64,000 nt of DNA from Puccinia triticina (Eukaryota; Basidiomycota; Pucciniomycetes; Pucciniales; Pucciniaceae): contig NC_070559.1 in assembly GCF_026914185.1 (NCBI RefSeq), forward strand, positions 124,001 through 188,000, in the 5' to 3' direction. The first letter of the stretch is position 1. Each line of letters opens with the position of its first letter. This document shows positions 10,559 to 22,206 of the stretch, piece by piece. The notes under the pieces are model-generated. The model worked only from the letters and a program-made list of their open reading frames with translations, made no database searches and was not told the DNA's origin. Both the position numbers and the translations under genes were made by a program.

Positions 10559-12293
10559 TCATTTGCCAATATCTTTCCCAGCTATCTTGTACCAAGCGCC
10601 CATCAGGGTCTTCATGAAAAATATATGATGGGTTATTAGTTTAAAATGGCAATTATTCAATCCTGAAAGAAATAAAAAGTGGAGACTTTATGGGGAGCTT
10701 AGTTTTGGTTGAAGTGGTTTGCTCACCTTTTGCCAATAGCTCATAATGGTGACCATGTAAAAACAGTCCCACAAACTCTTCAGATTCTTGATCCAATTTA
10801 TGAACCGAAGGATGCACAGATCTGTCTCTATCAATCAGAATAATATGATTTTTCTTATAGATCTTTTGAAAGGCAGATTGCTCAGTAGGACCACCCCATG
10901 CACCTTCTCTCTCCATAAATTCAAGGTGTTGCTGCATTCTTATAATTGGATTTTCATGTCCTTCAATAGAATCTATGAATTCACCCGGGTTCTTTTTTAT
11001 GTAGTCCAGGATTTCCTTTTTGATCATTGGATATTTTTCTTGATCTTGGTGAACTATGTGAGCGAATGCTCTAAACATACAGTTACCATCTGGTTCTATA
11101 AATCTTTGTGTAACTGCATAACCTGGGAGGTAGTTGACAGAAACCCACATGGCAATTTCTGGTGCTGGTAAGTGAGTTACTAGTTTTTTATTATCCAATT
11201 CATACACCACACTGTTGGTACCTTGCCGTGGTGGTTGTGGCTGCAGATGATGGGGAGCTGATGACTGCTGAAGCCATGAAGGCTGCAGAGGTGGAAGGTG
11301 TGATGAAGGCTGCAGAGGTGGAGGGTGTGATGAAGGCTTCAGAGGTGCAGGGTGTGGTGAAGGCTTCTGGTGTTGAGGGCTCCAGGAACCAGATCCATCT
11401 GAAAATGAGTCCCAATTGGAGCTTTCATGACCTGGACTGCCACTGCTGGAGGAAGAAGAGTGACTCAGGTAGGAATCACCAACTGGGCTTGGGTATAATG
11501 GACTGTTGGCAGTTGGGGCTACATAGTTTGTTTGGCTGGGTTTTCCTTGGGCTGCTCCGTTTGCGTTGATGGTAGATCCTGGGCCTACTTTGTTTGGCTT
11601 GATGGTAGATCCTGGGGCTACTACGTTAACATTTGTGGGATTTCCTGATACTGGTGCTAGTTTAGAGAAACATGAAAAAGGGTCAAAACCCTGCTCATTT
11701 TTTTTTACTTGGGGAGATGGGGTCATGCAGGAGACTGAGTCCAGCCAGATAATAAAAATCAGGTGAGACTTACGTTTATTATTTTTTCTCCCCCAGGTAA
11801 ATGCTCTCTTGAATTTGGCAATGAAATTTTTGATCCAATTCTTGATGCTAGTTGAAATATTTTTCCACTTGAATCTTTCCTTGGGTTTTTCACCCAACTT
11901 AGTCCTGGGGAATCCTCCCTGGGGCAGTTCTACATTTGGTTTGACAGCATGTCCAATGACTGGGTTTTGACCTCCTGGGCCCCAGGATCCTCCAGCTTGA
12001 TCCGGGACAAATATTGGATTCCCATTGAGATCATGGTATTGAACACTTGTTGTGCCTGCGGTGTTTTCGACCTTTGGAAAATGTTTGGGAACCTGCTGTA
12101 CAGTGTGCACTGAAGAAGCTGGGTCAAAAAATCCTGTAACGGCGGCTGTTGGTCGTACACGGGACATCATTCCTTCCACGTCAAGGAGGAGTGATGTGAA
12201 GCATGCCATCGAAAACATTGCTAGAAAGCCGGTGTAGCAGAGGCCCATTGGGAGTGAATGTGAATCATGATTGTTCAACCTTCGACCCTTCAT
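10559..12293 (-). CDS. Secreted OTU-domain cysteine protease (gene A)
   Basis: Proposed exons are 12293-11774, 11656-10727 and 10662-10559 (517 aa). The 546-codon frame 12293-10653 stays open without splicing, but two donors (GTAAGT at 11773, GTGAGC at 10726) fit the exon pattern of genes B-D. The acceptor at 11657 is my choice among in-frame AGs. Residues 15-36 are hydrophobic, a likely signal peptide. A basic amphipathic helix (SIKNWIKNFIAKFKR) precedes intron 1. A Pro/Ser/His-rich linker follows. The C-terminal third is an OTU domain: PDGNCMFRAF holds the Asp and nucleophile Cys, AWGGPTEQSAF matches the WGG..E motif, and GHHYELL the catalytic His. OTU proteases usually remove ubiquitin or related modifiers; secretion suggests action outside the fungus, possibly on host ubiquitin (inference). 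Alternative: a membrane-anchored protein if the N-terminal helix is not cleaved. Confidence 0.75.
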
Positions 12294-13545
12294 TGTACTT
12301 GGTTGATCTAATCTTAAGCAGGCGGCGGGTTGGTGATATGTTGTTTGGGCAGGCTAGAATGTAAGATACGAGAGATCACAATGCGGGTTTGAAGAATGAA
12401 GGAAATGATAAGAAAGAGGATCATGATTGCGGTGAGGTCACTCCTGATTAATACCCTCAGCGAAGGCCACTCACAGGATGTGTGGGCGAGGCTTTGCCAA
12501 AGCATTGATTCAGCGACGCACATATTTATTTAGCAACTGCGTCTATGGAGTAGGTGCAGCACAGCCTCATTGACCAGTGATGTAGAGCCGTTAAACTATG
12601 AATGTCTTGAGCCGGCAGCAGTGCAGGCCTACAGTGACACGCCCGCACCCGAAAACGGTGCCTGCATCCTCGAAGTCGAGCCTCGATATCCTTACGGCCC
12701 AAGCCAATCAATGATCATCATCATCCATCCATAGTACACCCCGACCGACCGAACTCCAGCAGAACCATCATCATCCATACTCTCAACCCCAGCCCGACCG
12801 TCATGAGCCACCAATATAACCAGCATCATCGGTATATCAGCATTCCAATACCTTCCAAACTCCGGCCGTCTCGACTCCGAGCCTTCAAACTCCGACCCTT
12901 TCCCCGGCCTCAGTGAACCAACAACCGTTCCGACCCCGGGAAGACCCCTGTTGTATGAGGACTGTATCCTTACGTGAATGGCACAGCCTACTCAAAATGC
13001 TGTAATATCGACCCCCACAGACCCTGTTGCAAAGTTGAGTGATGTCCCCCTTTTTTTCCTCAAACTGTACTTTATGTAAGGAGATAGACACTGATCCATC
13101 TGGTTTTCTGTACACATATTTAAATAGTGTTGGTTGAAGTATGACAATTAGCCTTGGCAAGTTTTCCAGCACGCTTCCCTGTGCACACACTGCAAAGCAA
13201 AGCCTCTAGGTAGACCTCCCCGCAGCATCTAGGTTAGGGCGCCATTTGGATGCATCATAATTGTAGTTCTTATATTGCACAAATCCTTACATGGAAACAA
13301 ACCATTATAAATATGGCACATCCTCAATTGTCTGTCAGGAAAGGTGAACACCTGTTACACTTGTAGGGGTTTTATTACACAACAAAGTCATGTACATACA
13401 TATAGCTGGTATTGTAGGGGGATCAAACCCTTGGGAGAATTAGAAATTCTGTTTTTTACCATCATCTTGCTCTATAACACTCAATATTTTGATCAGATTG
13501 AAACAATTTGCCCATCTTCAACACCATAAAAGCAATATTGTGCTT
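12294..13545. other. Upstream region of gene A; one unrecognised 101-codon ORF
   Basis: No long ORF. A minus-strand frame at 12885-13190 (101 codons) reads like ordinary protein but has no motif I recognise and no signal peptide. The stretch 12700-12900 is rich in CCGACC / CATCATC short repeats. The promoter of gene A should lie just above 12293, but I can point to no specific element. Confidence 0.35.
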
Positions 13546-13553
13546 TAAATTTA

Positions 13554-15665
13554 GGGGGTTACTAAACGTACCCGGTTTTTCCGCGTTTGTACCCGGTTTT
13601 TGCGTACCCCCTTTTCCGCGTGCGTACCTGGTTTTTTTCTACTCATTTCTACGCAACCCAAATAGGCTTAAAATTCATCTAAAATCCTGAAAAGAATTAT
13701 GATACATTCAAAATTCCAAAAAAGCAACTTTAAATGATTTAATTAATTTTTTGCATACCCCCTTTTCCCAAGTGTGTACTAAGGGGATATCTTTTTTGTT
13801 ACATGTACCAGGGTTCCAAAAATTTGAGGGAACATTTAAACATGCATTAGAAGCTTCCTTTGAAATTTTTGAGAGAAAAAAATAGGTGCGTGGCGGGTAC
13901 ATGGTGTGCTTAGTAGAAAAATGACTGCTACATGTATAATGTTTTTGTTACACATTTAAAGAGTCTAAAAATTTCAATAATGTTTCTATGGTGTATATTC
14001 TGTGCGCCATTAAATTTACGGACTTACTTCGCGCACTGCGAAAAACACTTCGCGCACTGCACAGTGCGCGGATTCCCAAACACTTCGCGCACTGCGGGTA
14101 AACTACACAACTTTTTGAAGATTTTTCTTGACAAATCAATAAACAGGCTTCTCATTGGCCTCTCTGAATTTTTTGGAAGTTTTTCAAAGCATTCTTCTAT
14201 GTTTAAAAAAATCATTAAAAACCAGAAGAAATGTAGGATTTGGGCGCCTAAAAAACAAGGTTCCTATAGCCCAAAAATTTCAAATAATTTTTTGAGTAAT
14301 GAGAAATGTAAGAAAAGCTACTTCAAAACTTTTCAGCCACTTTTTGCAAGCATACAGGTCTGAAAAATGAGGATAATTTAGATGCAATGTGCTAATATGT
14401 GTTGAAGTTTCTTATTTTTCAGACCTGTATGCTTGCACAAAGTGCCTGAAAGGTTTTGAAGTAGCTTTTCTTACATGTTACATTACTCAACAAATTATTT
14501 GAAATTTTTGGGTTATGGGAACCTTGTTTTTTAGGCACCCAAATCCAACATTTCTTCTGGTTTTTAATGATTTTTTTAAACATAGAAGAATGCTTTGAAA
14601 AACTTCCAAAAAATTCAGAGAGGCCAATGAGAAGCCTTTCTATTGATTTGTCAAGAAAAATCTTCAAAAAGTTGCGTAGTTTACCCGCAGTGCGCGAAGT
14701 GTTTGGGAATCCGCGCACTGTGCAGTGCGCGAAGTGTTTTTTGCAGTGCGCGAAGTAAGTCCGTAAATTTATAGCAATGGGGTAAACACCAAACATGAGA
14801 TATAGGGGGGGCGGGCAGCCTTAATAGGAACAATCTGGCTAGTTATTGAATATCTTTTTTGATAAATTTCCCAGAAGTCTAAGGACTGCAGGGTTTGTAG
14901 AATGATGCATATTCTCTGCGCTCTGAAACTTTTGGCAATATTGGTACCTCAGAACATCAGATATAAGGGGTGCGCAGTAAGGCAATATGACTACCACACA
15001 CCCCTTATATTTCATGTTCTGAGGTACCAATATTGCCAAAAGTTTCAGAGCGCAGAGAATATGTATCATTATGTAACCCCTTAAGTCCTTAGACTTCTGG
15101 GAAATTTATCAAAAAAAAATTCAATAATTAGGCAGATTGTTCCTATTAAGGCTGCCCGCCCCCCCCTATATCTCATGTTTGGTGTTTACCCCATTGCTAT
15201 AAATTTAATCGCGCACAGAATATACACCATAGAAACATTATTGAAATTTTTAGACTCTTTAAATGTGTAACAAAAACATTATACATGTAGCAGTCATTTT
15301 TCTACTAAGCACACCATGTACCCGCCACGTACCTATTTTTTTCTCTCAAAAATTTCAAAGGAAGCTTCTAATGCATGTTTAAATGTTCCCTCAATTTTTT
15401 GGAACCCTGGTACATGTAACAAAAAAGATATTCCCTTAGTACACACTGGGGAAAAGGGGGCATGCAAAAAATTAATTAAATCATTTAAAGTTGCTTTTTT
15501 GGAATTTTGAATGTGTCATAATTCTTTTGAGGATTTTAGATGAATTTTAAGCCTATTTGCGTCGCGTAGAAATGAATAGAAAAAAACCGGGTATGTACGC
15601 GGAAAAGGGGGTACGCAAAAACCAGGTACAAACGTGGAAATACCCGGGTACGTTTAGTAACCCCC
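13554..15665. mobile_element. 2.1-kb palindromic (fold-back) element
   Basis: The left arm (13554 to about 14395) and right arm (about 14400 to 15665) are inverted copies over almost their whole length once the insertion at 14772-15199 is removed. Ends are GGGGGTTACTAAACGTACC and its complement. Both ends abut TAAATTTA (13546-13553 and 15666-15673), an 8-bp target duplication or, because that octamer is its own complement, an extension of the ends. The symmetry centre near 14395 is flanked by CAGACCTGTATGCTTGCA-type arms. Mirror ORFs at 13932-14363 and 14419-14796 encode the same Lys/Phe-rich peptide and are by-products of the palindrome. No transposase is visible. Confidence 0.85.
14772..15199. 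mobile_element. 428-bp palindromic element nested in the larger one
   Basis: Ends are TAGCAATGGGGTAAACACC and its complement. The arms fold back over nearly the whole length, with the centre near 14985. It is flanked by exact 8-bp duplications TAAATTTA at 14764-14771 and 15200-15207. The matching place in the other arm of the host palindrome (about 14012-14025) carries a single TAAATTTA and no insertion, which proves the insertion. An 8-bp TSD fits hAT-type transposition; the family is not shown directly. Confidence 0.88.
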
Positions 15666-15673
15666 TAAATTTA

Positions 15674-16731
15674 TGGTGTTCAATGTTGAACTGGTTACTG
15701 CATAAATTCATAAATGCTTCAATTACACTTTCATAAACTCAATTTACAGGCAATTGAAAATTTGAAATTGAAGTTTGCCTGCAAATTGAGTCTATGAAAG
15801 CACAATTTCCCTTTGGAGCATAAGACTTGTCTCACTCTTCCTATATTGTTTGCCACTACACATGTTCCTCAAAGTCCAATTATCCTTCTCCCATGAACCT
15901 TCAAAGTTATGGATTTTCAGGGTTCCTTGAGCTGTATGACCTGTGTGTATTGAACTGAGCACAGAAAACAGTATGGTTGTTCAATTATTATTCAATTACA
16001 CAGGAACCAGGCTCTCCAAGCTCTGGTTAAGATGCCTTGGCCACTCCAGCTCCTGCATCCAACAGGGCCAACATGAAGCCAAGATGGTCAGCTATCTTGA
16101 CCCTTCAGGGCTTCAGCAGAGGTTTGCTAGTTTTTGCTGTGTGAAGGGTGAAAGGAAAAAAAGGGCATAAGAAGCCCCAAGAGCCCCAACCTCTCAGGCA
16201 AGAAGTATGGCATAAGTCATAAGTCTCTTCTACGGGGAGTCCCTCCAGGACGCGGGTGGTTAGACGGAGCTAGAATTTTGCTGGCAAAAGCATGCAGAAT
16301 GCACCAGCAATCAGGAGAAGGCACCATCACAGGGAAATGCAGGGAGCGCGGATTGGGGGGCTGGGAGCCGGATGACGGGGCGGACCAGATAGTTGGAAGT
16401 TGTCAATCCCCCTAAGTTGATGCGGCTCACGTCGTAGCAAGCTACGAGTCGTATTTTTGAGGCCATTGCCTACAACACGGAACATACCCTTGTGTGTTTT
16501 TGATTAATTCTGTGCTTTTTGGTGTTTTTAAGAAGCAGTGAGGTTGTACACCATGAGCCCACTTTTCCCTCTCGCATTAATTGTAATACCGCTCGATGTA
16601 CATACTATAGCAGGCCATGGTAGACACGTTGAGAACCAAAGACAGTAAACGTTGGCGGATAAGCCAATCTTCCTGCTTGGATGTGCAAAGGACAAAGAAA
16701 GCAAGATATAAAGAAGGAGGAGGAGTGAATG
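15674..16731. other. Intergenic stretch, no gene recognised
   Basis: AT-rich to about 16200, then more balanced up to the 3' end of the WDR89-like gene. It contains a short inverted pair near 15730-15800 (TTTCATAAACTCAATTTACAG and its near complement, about 60 bp apart). No convincing coding frame. Confidence 0.4.
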
Positions 16732-18092
16732 TTAATGACGACTGTAGGGTTTGAATCGGTTATCCTTGGAGGAGTGTGTCTTGTTGATCAGGCCCGAGTC
16801 AGGCGTGGGATGCGGGGGATGAGCAGCCCGTTGGTTTTGAGTCTGGATGGCCGGGGTGGCGGAAGGATTGAAGCGATTGACGAGTCGGAAGCTCTGCTGG
16901 TTGGCTGTGTCGTTGGACCATATACAGACCATCCCGTCTTCTCCTCCGGTCAGAACCAGACCGTTCTGTGTGTTGGGTAGGTAAGTGATTTTTGTTTTGG
17001 GAGTTGAGAAGACGCGGATGACTCAACCTGTGGGTGGAGTGTGGCGCATCGGACCATTTCCGAGTGGCCTCCGTTGAATGATCCCAACAGCTTCCATCGG
17101 TCGGCCTCTGGATCAGTGGTCTCTACCAATGCGACGTCGCCCCTGTGGGAACGAGAGAGAGAGAGCATGAGGATCCGGTTGGTGGGTTTTCAAAGTAAGT
17201 TTTGATGGATGCTGACGATTGTGAGCCTGCAAAGTAAGCGGATCGTGTGGGGGATGGGTTTGCCAGGCTGATCAGGTAGGAGACCGGTTGGAGCCAGCTC
17301 GGGTCCGGTTTGGCCAGACTGTCTTGCCTCAGATCGCCATAATCCTTGAGGAGTGACAACTGCAGGGGAGGTTAGATAAGAGAGTGTATGTGTGCAGTGT
17401 AGATATGATCCACACACCTCCTCGGCATCCCACCGGCTCAGGGTTTCCATGTCCGAGCCGGCCCAGATCGTCTTGGGGTCGGCAGGCAGCCACTGGGCGT
17501 GGGCTAGGCTGGCGCCGGTGTTTGAGGTGAGCAGGATGGACTGGTCCTGGTCGGCGAGCGAGGTGTCGTGGATGGCGAGCAGGCCGTCGGTTGAGGCGGA
17601 GAGCAGGTGGTGGGTGTTCCCGGCCGGGCTGAATTCGAGGGCGGTGACCGAGTCGGAGTGGGCCTGGTCGTAGACGCAGCACGGCAGGGAGGGCCCGCGC
17701 AGGTCGAAGAGCTCGATCTGGCTCGCCGTCGACTCGTCCTCCTTCGCGCTCCCGGCGGCGATCATGAGATGGGAGTCGGAGTCGGAGTGGGCGAGGGCGA
17801 GGAAGGGTGTTGGGGAGTGGCCGGCGAGCCGGATGGTCGGCTGGCTGCCGGGGCGGTGGTCGGGCGTGCGCAGGTCCCAGCCGAGGACGGTGCTGGGGGA
17901 GGCGAAGCAGGCGAGCAGGAGGGCGGGGCTGCTCCTCAGCTGGGTGGGCCGGCCGAGGGCGTGGGGATGGGCGATCGCCCCGATGGCTGACTGGCGGGCG
18001 AGGTCGAAGATCCGGATGGGATCGCGCGGATCGGAACTGGCGGACGCACAGCACTGGCCGGGCAGCGGGGCGAGCTGGAGGACGTAAGCCAT
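16732..18092 (-). CDS. WDR89: WD40 repeat protein, WDR89-like
   Basis: Exons are 18092-17418, 17359-17217, 17142-17028 and 16965-16732, giving 388 codons excluding stop, close to WDR89 of animals (I recall about 387). Introns are 58, 74 and 62 nt with donors GTGTGT, GTCAGC and GTTGAG and CAG acceptors; each junction keeps frame. WD-type strands include ASSDPRDPIRIFDLARQ, LLSASTDGLLAIHD, TIWAGSDMETLSRWDAEE and, last, LVLTGGEDGMVCIWSND. The stretch GGHSEMVRC before the final repeat is the part I most associate with WDR89. The product should be a seven-bladed beta-propeller scaffold; its partners are poorly known, so no pathway is claimed. It is GC-rich and head-to-head with the Pus1-like gene. 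The start is the first ATG, 42 bp from the neighbour's. Confidence 0.85.
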
Positions 18093-18134
18093 CTTAGAGT
18101 GCGGAGTTCCGGGGAAATTAAGTAAACCAAGACC
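18093..18134. promoter_or_regulatory. 42-bp divergent intergenic region
   Basis: This is the whole space between the start codons of the WDR89-like gene (minus) and the Pus1-like gene (plus). Core promoters and 5' UTRs of both must overlap each other or the opposite coding region. I see no TATA box within the 42 bp. Shared regulation is an inference from geometry. Confidence 0.6.
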
Positions 18135-19929
18135 ATGCAGATGGGCTCATCCGACGACTCCCCCGCAAAACGGAAGCGAGCAGACGAGGACCCGCCGAGC
18201 AGCAGCAGACTGCCCAAGCGGCGGGTGGCCGTGCTCGTCGGATACTACGGGCGAGGATACCAGGGATCGCAGATCAACCCCCACACGACCACCATCGAGG
18301 GCACCCTCTTCCGCGCATTCGTCCACGCAGGCTGCATCACCCAGGACAACGCAAGCCACCCCACCAAGGTCAGCAGCAGCACAAACACAAACACAAACAC
18401 CACAACACCACCACAAAAGCTGACACATCTCTCCAGGTAGGACTCCAGAGAGCCGCCCGCACCGACGCCAACGTCTCGGCCTGCTGCAACCTCATCTCGC
18501 TCAAGCTGATCCTCAATCCACCCGGAATCGAGCAACAACCGGGCGAACTCGATCCACTCCACAAAGCACTCATCGAACAGCACTCACAGACCTCGCACTA
18601 TCCACTCATCAGGCACATCAACCGATTCCTGCCCGCCGAGCTCAGGGTCTGGGAGATCCTCAGGGTCCAGAACTCATTCAACCCGCGCTCGCTCTGCGAC
18701 TCGAGGGTCTACGAATACTCACTCCCCACCTGGCTGTTCCTGCCCCCGAAGCCCGGCTCACCCCTCCACCAGCGATTCAGCCAGAACCACGCCCAGGGGA
18801 TCGGCCAAGAAGACCCCGAAGCGGCCTGGTGGGATGTCCACTCGGACCTGCTCGAGAAGGACTTCAAAGCGATCCAGGCAGAGAGGCGGGGATCCTACCG
18901 AATATCCCACACCATGATCGCCCGCATCCAAGCCGTCCTCGACCAGTACAAAGGCACCCACAACTTCCACAACCTCACCGTCGCCAAAGCGTTCACCGAG
19001 CGCAATGCAGTCAGAATCATGAAACACTTCTCCGTCTCCGAGCCATTCCTAGTCGCCGCTTCGGACCCGAACGACCATCCCACCGAATGGATCTCGATCA
19101 CTTTCCACGGTCAGAGCTTCATGCTCCACCAGATCGTTCGTTCCTGCTCGCTTTCATCGGCACTTCTTCAGTTTTGAACTGACCTAATCACATCATACCT
19201 TGCTTGCAGCGGAAGATGATCGGCCTGCTCGTCCTGGTATGTAGGACTCGGACCCCAGTGACGATCATCAACAAGCTCTACGGCCCGAAGAAGGTCAGCA
19301 TCCCCAAGGCGCCCGGGATCGGACTGATCCTGCGCAAGCTGCACTTCGACGGCTACAACAAAAAGATACACCGCATCAATCAGCAAACCCTGAACCGACA
19401 GCAGAAGAGGCGGAAAGGACCAGCACAAAAGGGAGGAAACAGCCAGGAGGACGACCAGCTGATGGTCTGGGACTCGATCGACTGCAGTCGGTTCGACGCC
19501 CTCTTCGAGCGATTCAAGCGTGAAACTCTGTTCCATCGCATCTTTCTCAACCAACCCTCTCAGCCATCCAACGAGCCGCAGAACTCGAAGCCTGCCCAGC
19601 CGATCTCCGCGGATGACGAGAAAGTGGGGCCTGTAGAGGTGGTGGATCCAAAGAAGGTAGAAGAAGAATTAGCAGGCTCAAAAGATCCCAATCCAGCACC
19701 GACTCGGGGGCCCGCCAAGCGGCCCAAACACGGTCAAGCGCCCGATGACGAGGATGACGAGGATGACGAGGCGCATGCAGACGAGGAGACCGACTTCCTT
19801 CCTGCCGAGAACCAGGAGGGCGAGGATCCATTCGGGGTGTGGATGAATTACATGGACGTCTATACCGGAGCCGACCTTGAGTTTCGTCGCCCTGCTCCTC
19901 TCTCTCCCGAGATGCTGGCATCATACTGA
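18135..19929 (+). CDS. PUS1: tRNA pseudouridine synthase, TruA/Pus1 family
   Basis: Exons are 18135-18368, 18437-19135 and 19210-19929 (550 aa). Introns are 68 and 74 nt (donors GTCAGC, GTTCGT; acceptors CCAG, GCAG). The enzyme isomerises uridine to pseudouridine in tRNA and some other RNAs, probably in the nucleus given the basic N-terminus KRKR...PKRR. Family landmarks: [16 protein letters not shown] (residues about 32-47), [11 protein letters not shown] with the catalytic Asp around residue 85, [20 protein letters not shown], and [14 protein letters not shown] spanning the second intron. An acidic C-terminal tail contains a DDEDDEDDE run. The catalytic motif is unusual: the Lys-Gly after TD in most family members is Ala-Asn here. 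The first ATG is used. Pus1 versus Pus2 is not settled. Confidence 0.88.
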
Positions 19930-21132
19930 CTTCCCGTCTTTGTAAATCTGGGTAGCTTCTTGGATCCGAAATGGGGCTTACCTGATCAATAGCTGGGAGG
20001 AAATAAACCTACGATGTGGATATGTAACACGTGCTGTGGAAGATACATCCAGACCAATGCTTTGAACGATGGGGGAGTAGTATGTTTCAGTTCAAATTGA
20101 TAGTGATTGCTCCGATACCCAGACCCGAAGTTTCTAATTGGGCGGTGTCACATCACATCATTTGCTTTTCCAACTGGTCGTGTCTGTGGGGACCCAACAA
20201 GCCGATCAGAGGACTTTCTGTCAAATCTGCAGCCTCGCAGATGTCAATGTGTGTAGAGCTAAAAGGCCTAGGTGGGAAGGCAGTCCGAGAAGTTCCAGAA
20301 CAGCTTCGGAAGGGTCTGGACTTCGTGACCAGGAGTCCTCTAGTGGAGGACTTCCCTTCGCAATCTGGGAGCAATCTGGGAGCCTCCCAGAGTCTCAAAG
20401 CCTAGATTTACCTGCAAAATTTGGCTCAGATCCAGGTCTGGAAGGGGGTCCCAGACTCCAGTGTTTGTTTTGATTACTGGTTATACCTAATTTTTGTACA
20501 GCTCCTGGTCAAGTAGAACTCATGTTTGCAATTTTGCCATGAGGAGACAAAAACCCACAGTTTCTGTGAATACCTTTAACCATTAGCACTCCCTGGAGCT
20601 TTGTTCAATCAAGCTTAGTGTGTTGTTGGGGAACAGCTCTTTCAAAGTCGGGGTCAAAAGGCTATCATGTTTCCAACCACCTCTCCATATGCCTTCTGGC
20701 TCTCATCAGCAAGCACCAACCCCACCAAGTGCATGGTCAGGAGGTTATATAAGACAAAAGATTGGAAGAAATGAAGGACAGCAAAATTTGGATTCCAAGG
20801 CTCAAGCATAAGATCAAAATGAATCACAGAAAAGTTGGCCTTCAAGAATGCAGGTAAAAATGTGAAGTCATGGTTTGTAATGAGTGGAAATGATGATATT
20901 TTTTTGATCATGGCAGTCAGGTATTTTGTAAATAGATGCAGAGAGATGTATTTATGGGGTGCATAGACAGAAGCCTAGATTCATGGAGAGTGTGATGAAC
21001 TGCTGTTCAAGGGGATCAATTCACCATTCCAGGTTTAGATGAGTCCAGAAGCTGAAGTACTGGGAAGGATTGAGAACTTGCTAGGACTTGGCCAGAGTTA
21101 CTGGTACTCTTTAAGGATTCTGAAGAGCCAGC
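19930..21132. other. Intergenic stretch between PUS1 and OTU gene B
   Basis: No recognisable gene. At 20350-20470 short direct repeats (CAATCTGGGAGC, CTCCCAGA) occur in a region that otherwise resembles decayed coding sequence. ORFs of up to 124 codons (20031-20405) lack any domain I know. Confidence 0.35.
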
Positions 21133-22206
21133 TCATGCATTGGCCCGGGGACTTAATTGGGTGAAAAGTATAGATTCAGCTATATTCACAACAGAAAGAA
21201 AGAAGAAAAAGTAATCAATTCAATCAGTGAGTTATTCAAGGATTGAGTTTGAATAATGGGGACTTACACCTTCCAAATATCTCATAGTGTCCATTTTCCA
21301 CAATTAATCCTCCTTGGACAAGGGAACCCACATTATCCCAAGAAAGCCCATAGTGAATCTGAGTGGGAGCTTTTCTCTCAAAAGCATCCCTAGTAACAAC
21401 ACTATAACCATACTGATAGTACCTTGAAAAGGCAGAAAGTAAAACACCCCCTGTACCACTTTGGTTGCGCTTTCCATAAGTAATGCCGTTCACATCAATT
21501 GTTTCCACATATTCATGTTTATTCTCATCCTTCATCATATATTTAAAAAAAATGCGTGGATTGTTTTTGATGTATTCTAATAGATCTTCTTTGATGAGCT
21601 GATGCTTCTCTTGATCTTGGTATCTGATGTGTGCAAGTGCACGAAAGATATTCTTTTCATCTGCCTTGACAAAGTCCTTGGTTATAGAAAGCACAAATTC
21701 AGTTCCAGCTCGCGCCGGAAATGGAGGCCTGTATTTTGCTGGTATTGCTGCTCGTTTGATGGGCAAACCCATGTTTTCACCTTTTTTGATAAGATCTTTG
21801 GCTTCAGAAGGATTTTGCCTAAATAGTCTAGATTTGGCTGAATTTGTGTGAAAACAACTAGATCAGTGATTTATTCAAGGATGGGTTTTGAATAGTTAAA
21901 GGATACCAACATTCCCCAAATATCTCATAGTGTCCTCCATCTACAACTAATCCACCTTTATTCAAGTCCAGTGGTTCAAATTCAATAAGGCCATAGTGAG
22001 ACCTCTTTTCTGAATCCTGAAGCGCATATCCATGTCCTCCATTTTTGGGAGCTTTCCTTGGTGCAACACTAAAGCCAATTTGATGATACCATGAAAAGGC
22101 ATCAAATACCACCCCCTTTGTCCCACTGTGACTGATCTTCCCATACTTGGTACCATCCACCTGGATTGTATCAAGATATTTTCTCTTATTCTGGGGTGTT
22201 ATCTTA
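21133..22206 (-). pseudogene. OTU-like two-domain gene, 5'-truncated (gene B)
   Basis: Three exon remnants read in order on the minus strand. About 22206-21911 is the second half of OTU-like domain 1 (from ITPQNKRKYLDTIQ to GHYEIFGE). 21837-21268 is the complete domain 2 (570 nt). 21179-21133 is the terminal micro-exon beginning SESILFTQL and ending in TGA. Donor, acceptor and phase match genes C and D. Domain 2 reads ADEKNIFRALAH where active OTU proteases have DGNC, so Asn replaces the catalytic Cys; the His motif GHYEIF is kept. Above about 22206 similarity to domain 1 stops abruptly, and the signal-peptide exon and the start of domain 1 are missing. The gene is therefore most likely dead, unless a new upstream exon has been acquired. 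The donor after domain 1 is GTTGGT, weaker than elsewhere. Confidence 0.75.

Noticed and set aside
10788..11569. Plus-strand ORFs of 127 and 135 codons
   Set aside because: Antisense to gene A; the second reads the Pro-rich linker backwards as Ala/Glu/Val-rich repeats.
13932..14796. Two similar ORFs (143 and 125 codons) on opposite strands
   Set aside because: They are mirror images created by the palindrome. No homology to a known protein is seen and the composition is that of AT-rich non-coding DNA.
17329..18097. Several long ORFs overlapping WDR89 exon 1 in other frames and on the plus strand
   Set aside because: They are shadows of a GC-rich coding exon. The WD40 frame is supported by repeat motifs and splice-junction continuity.
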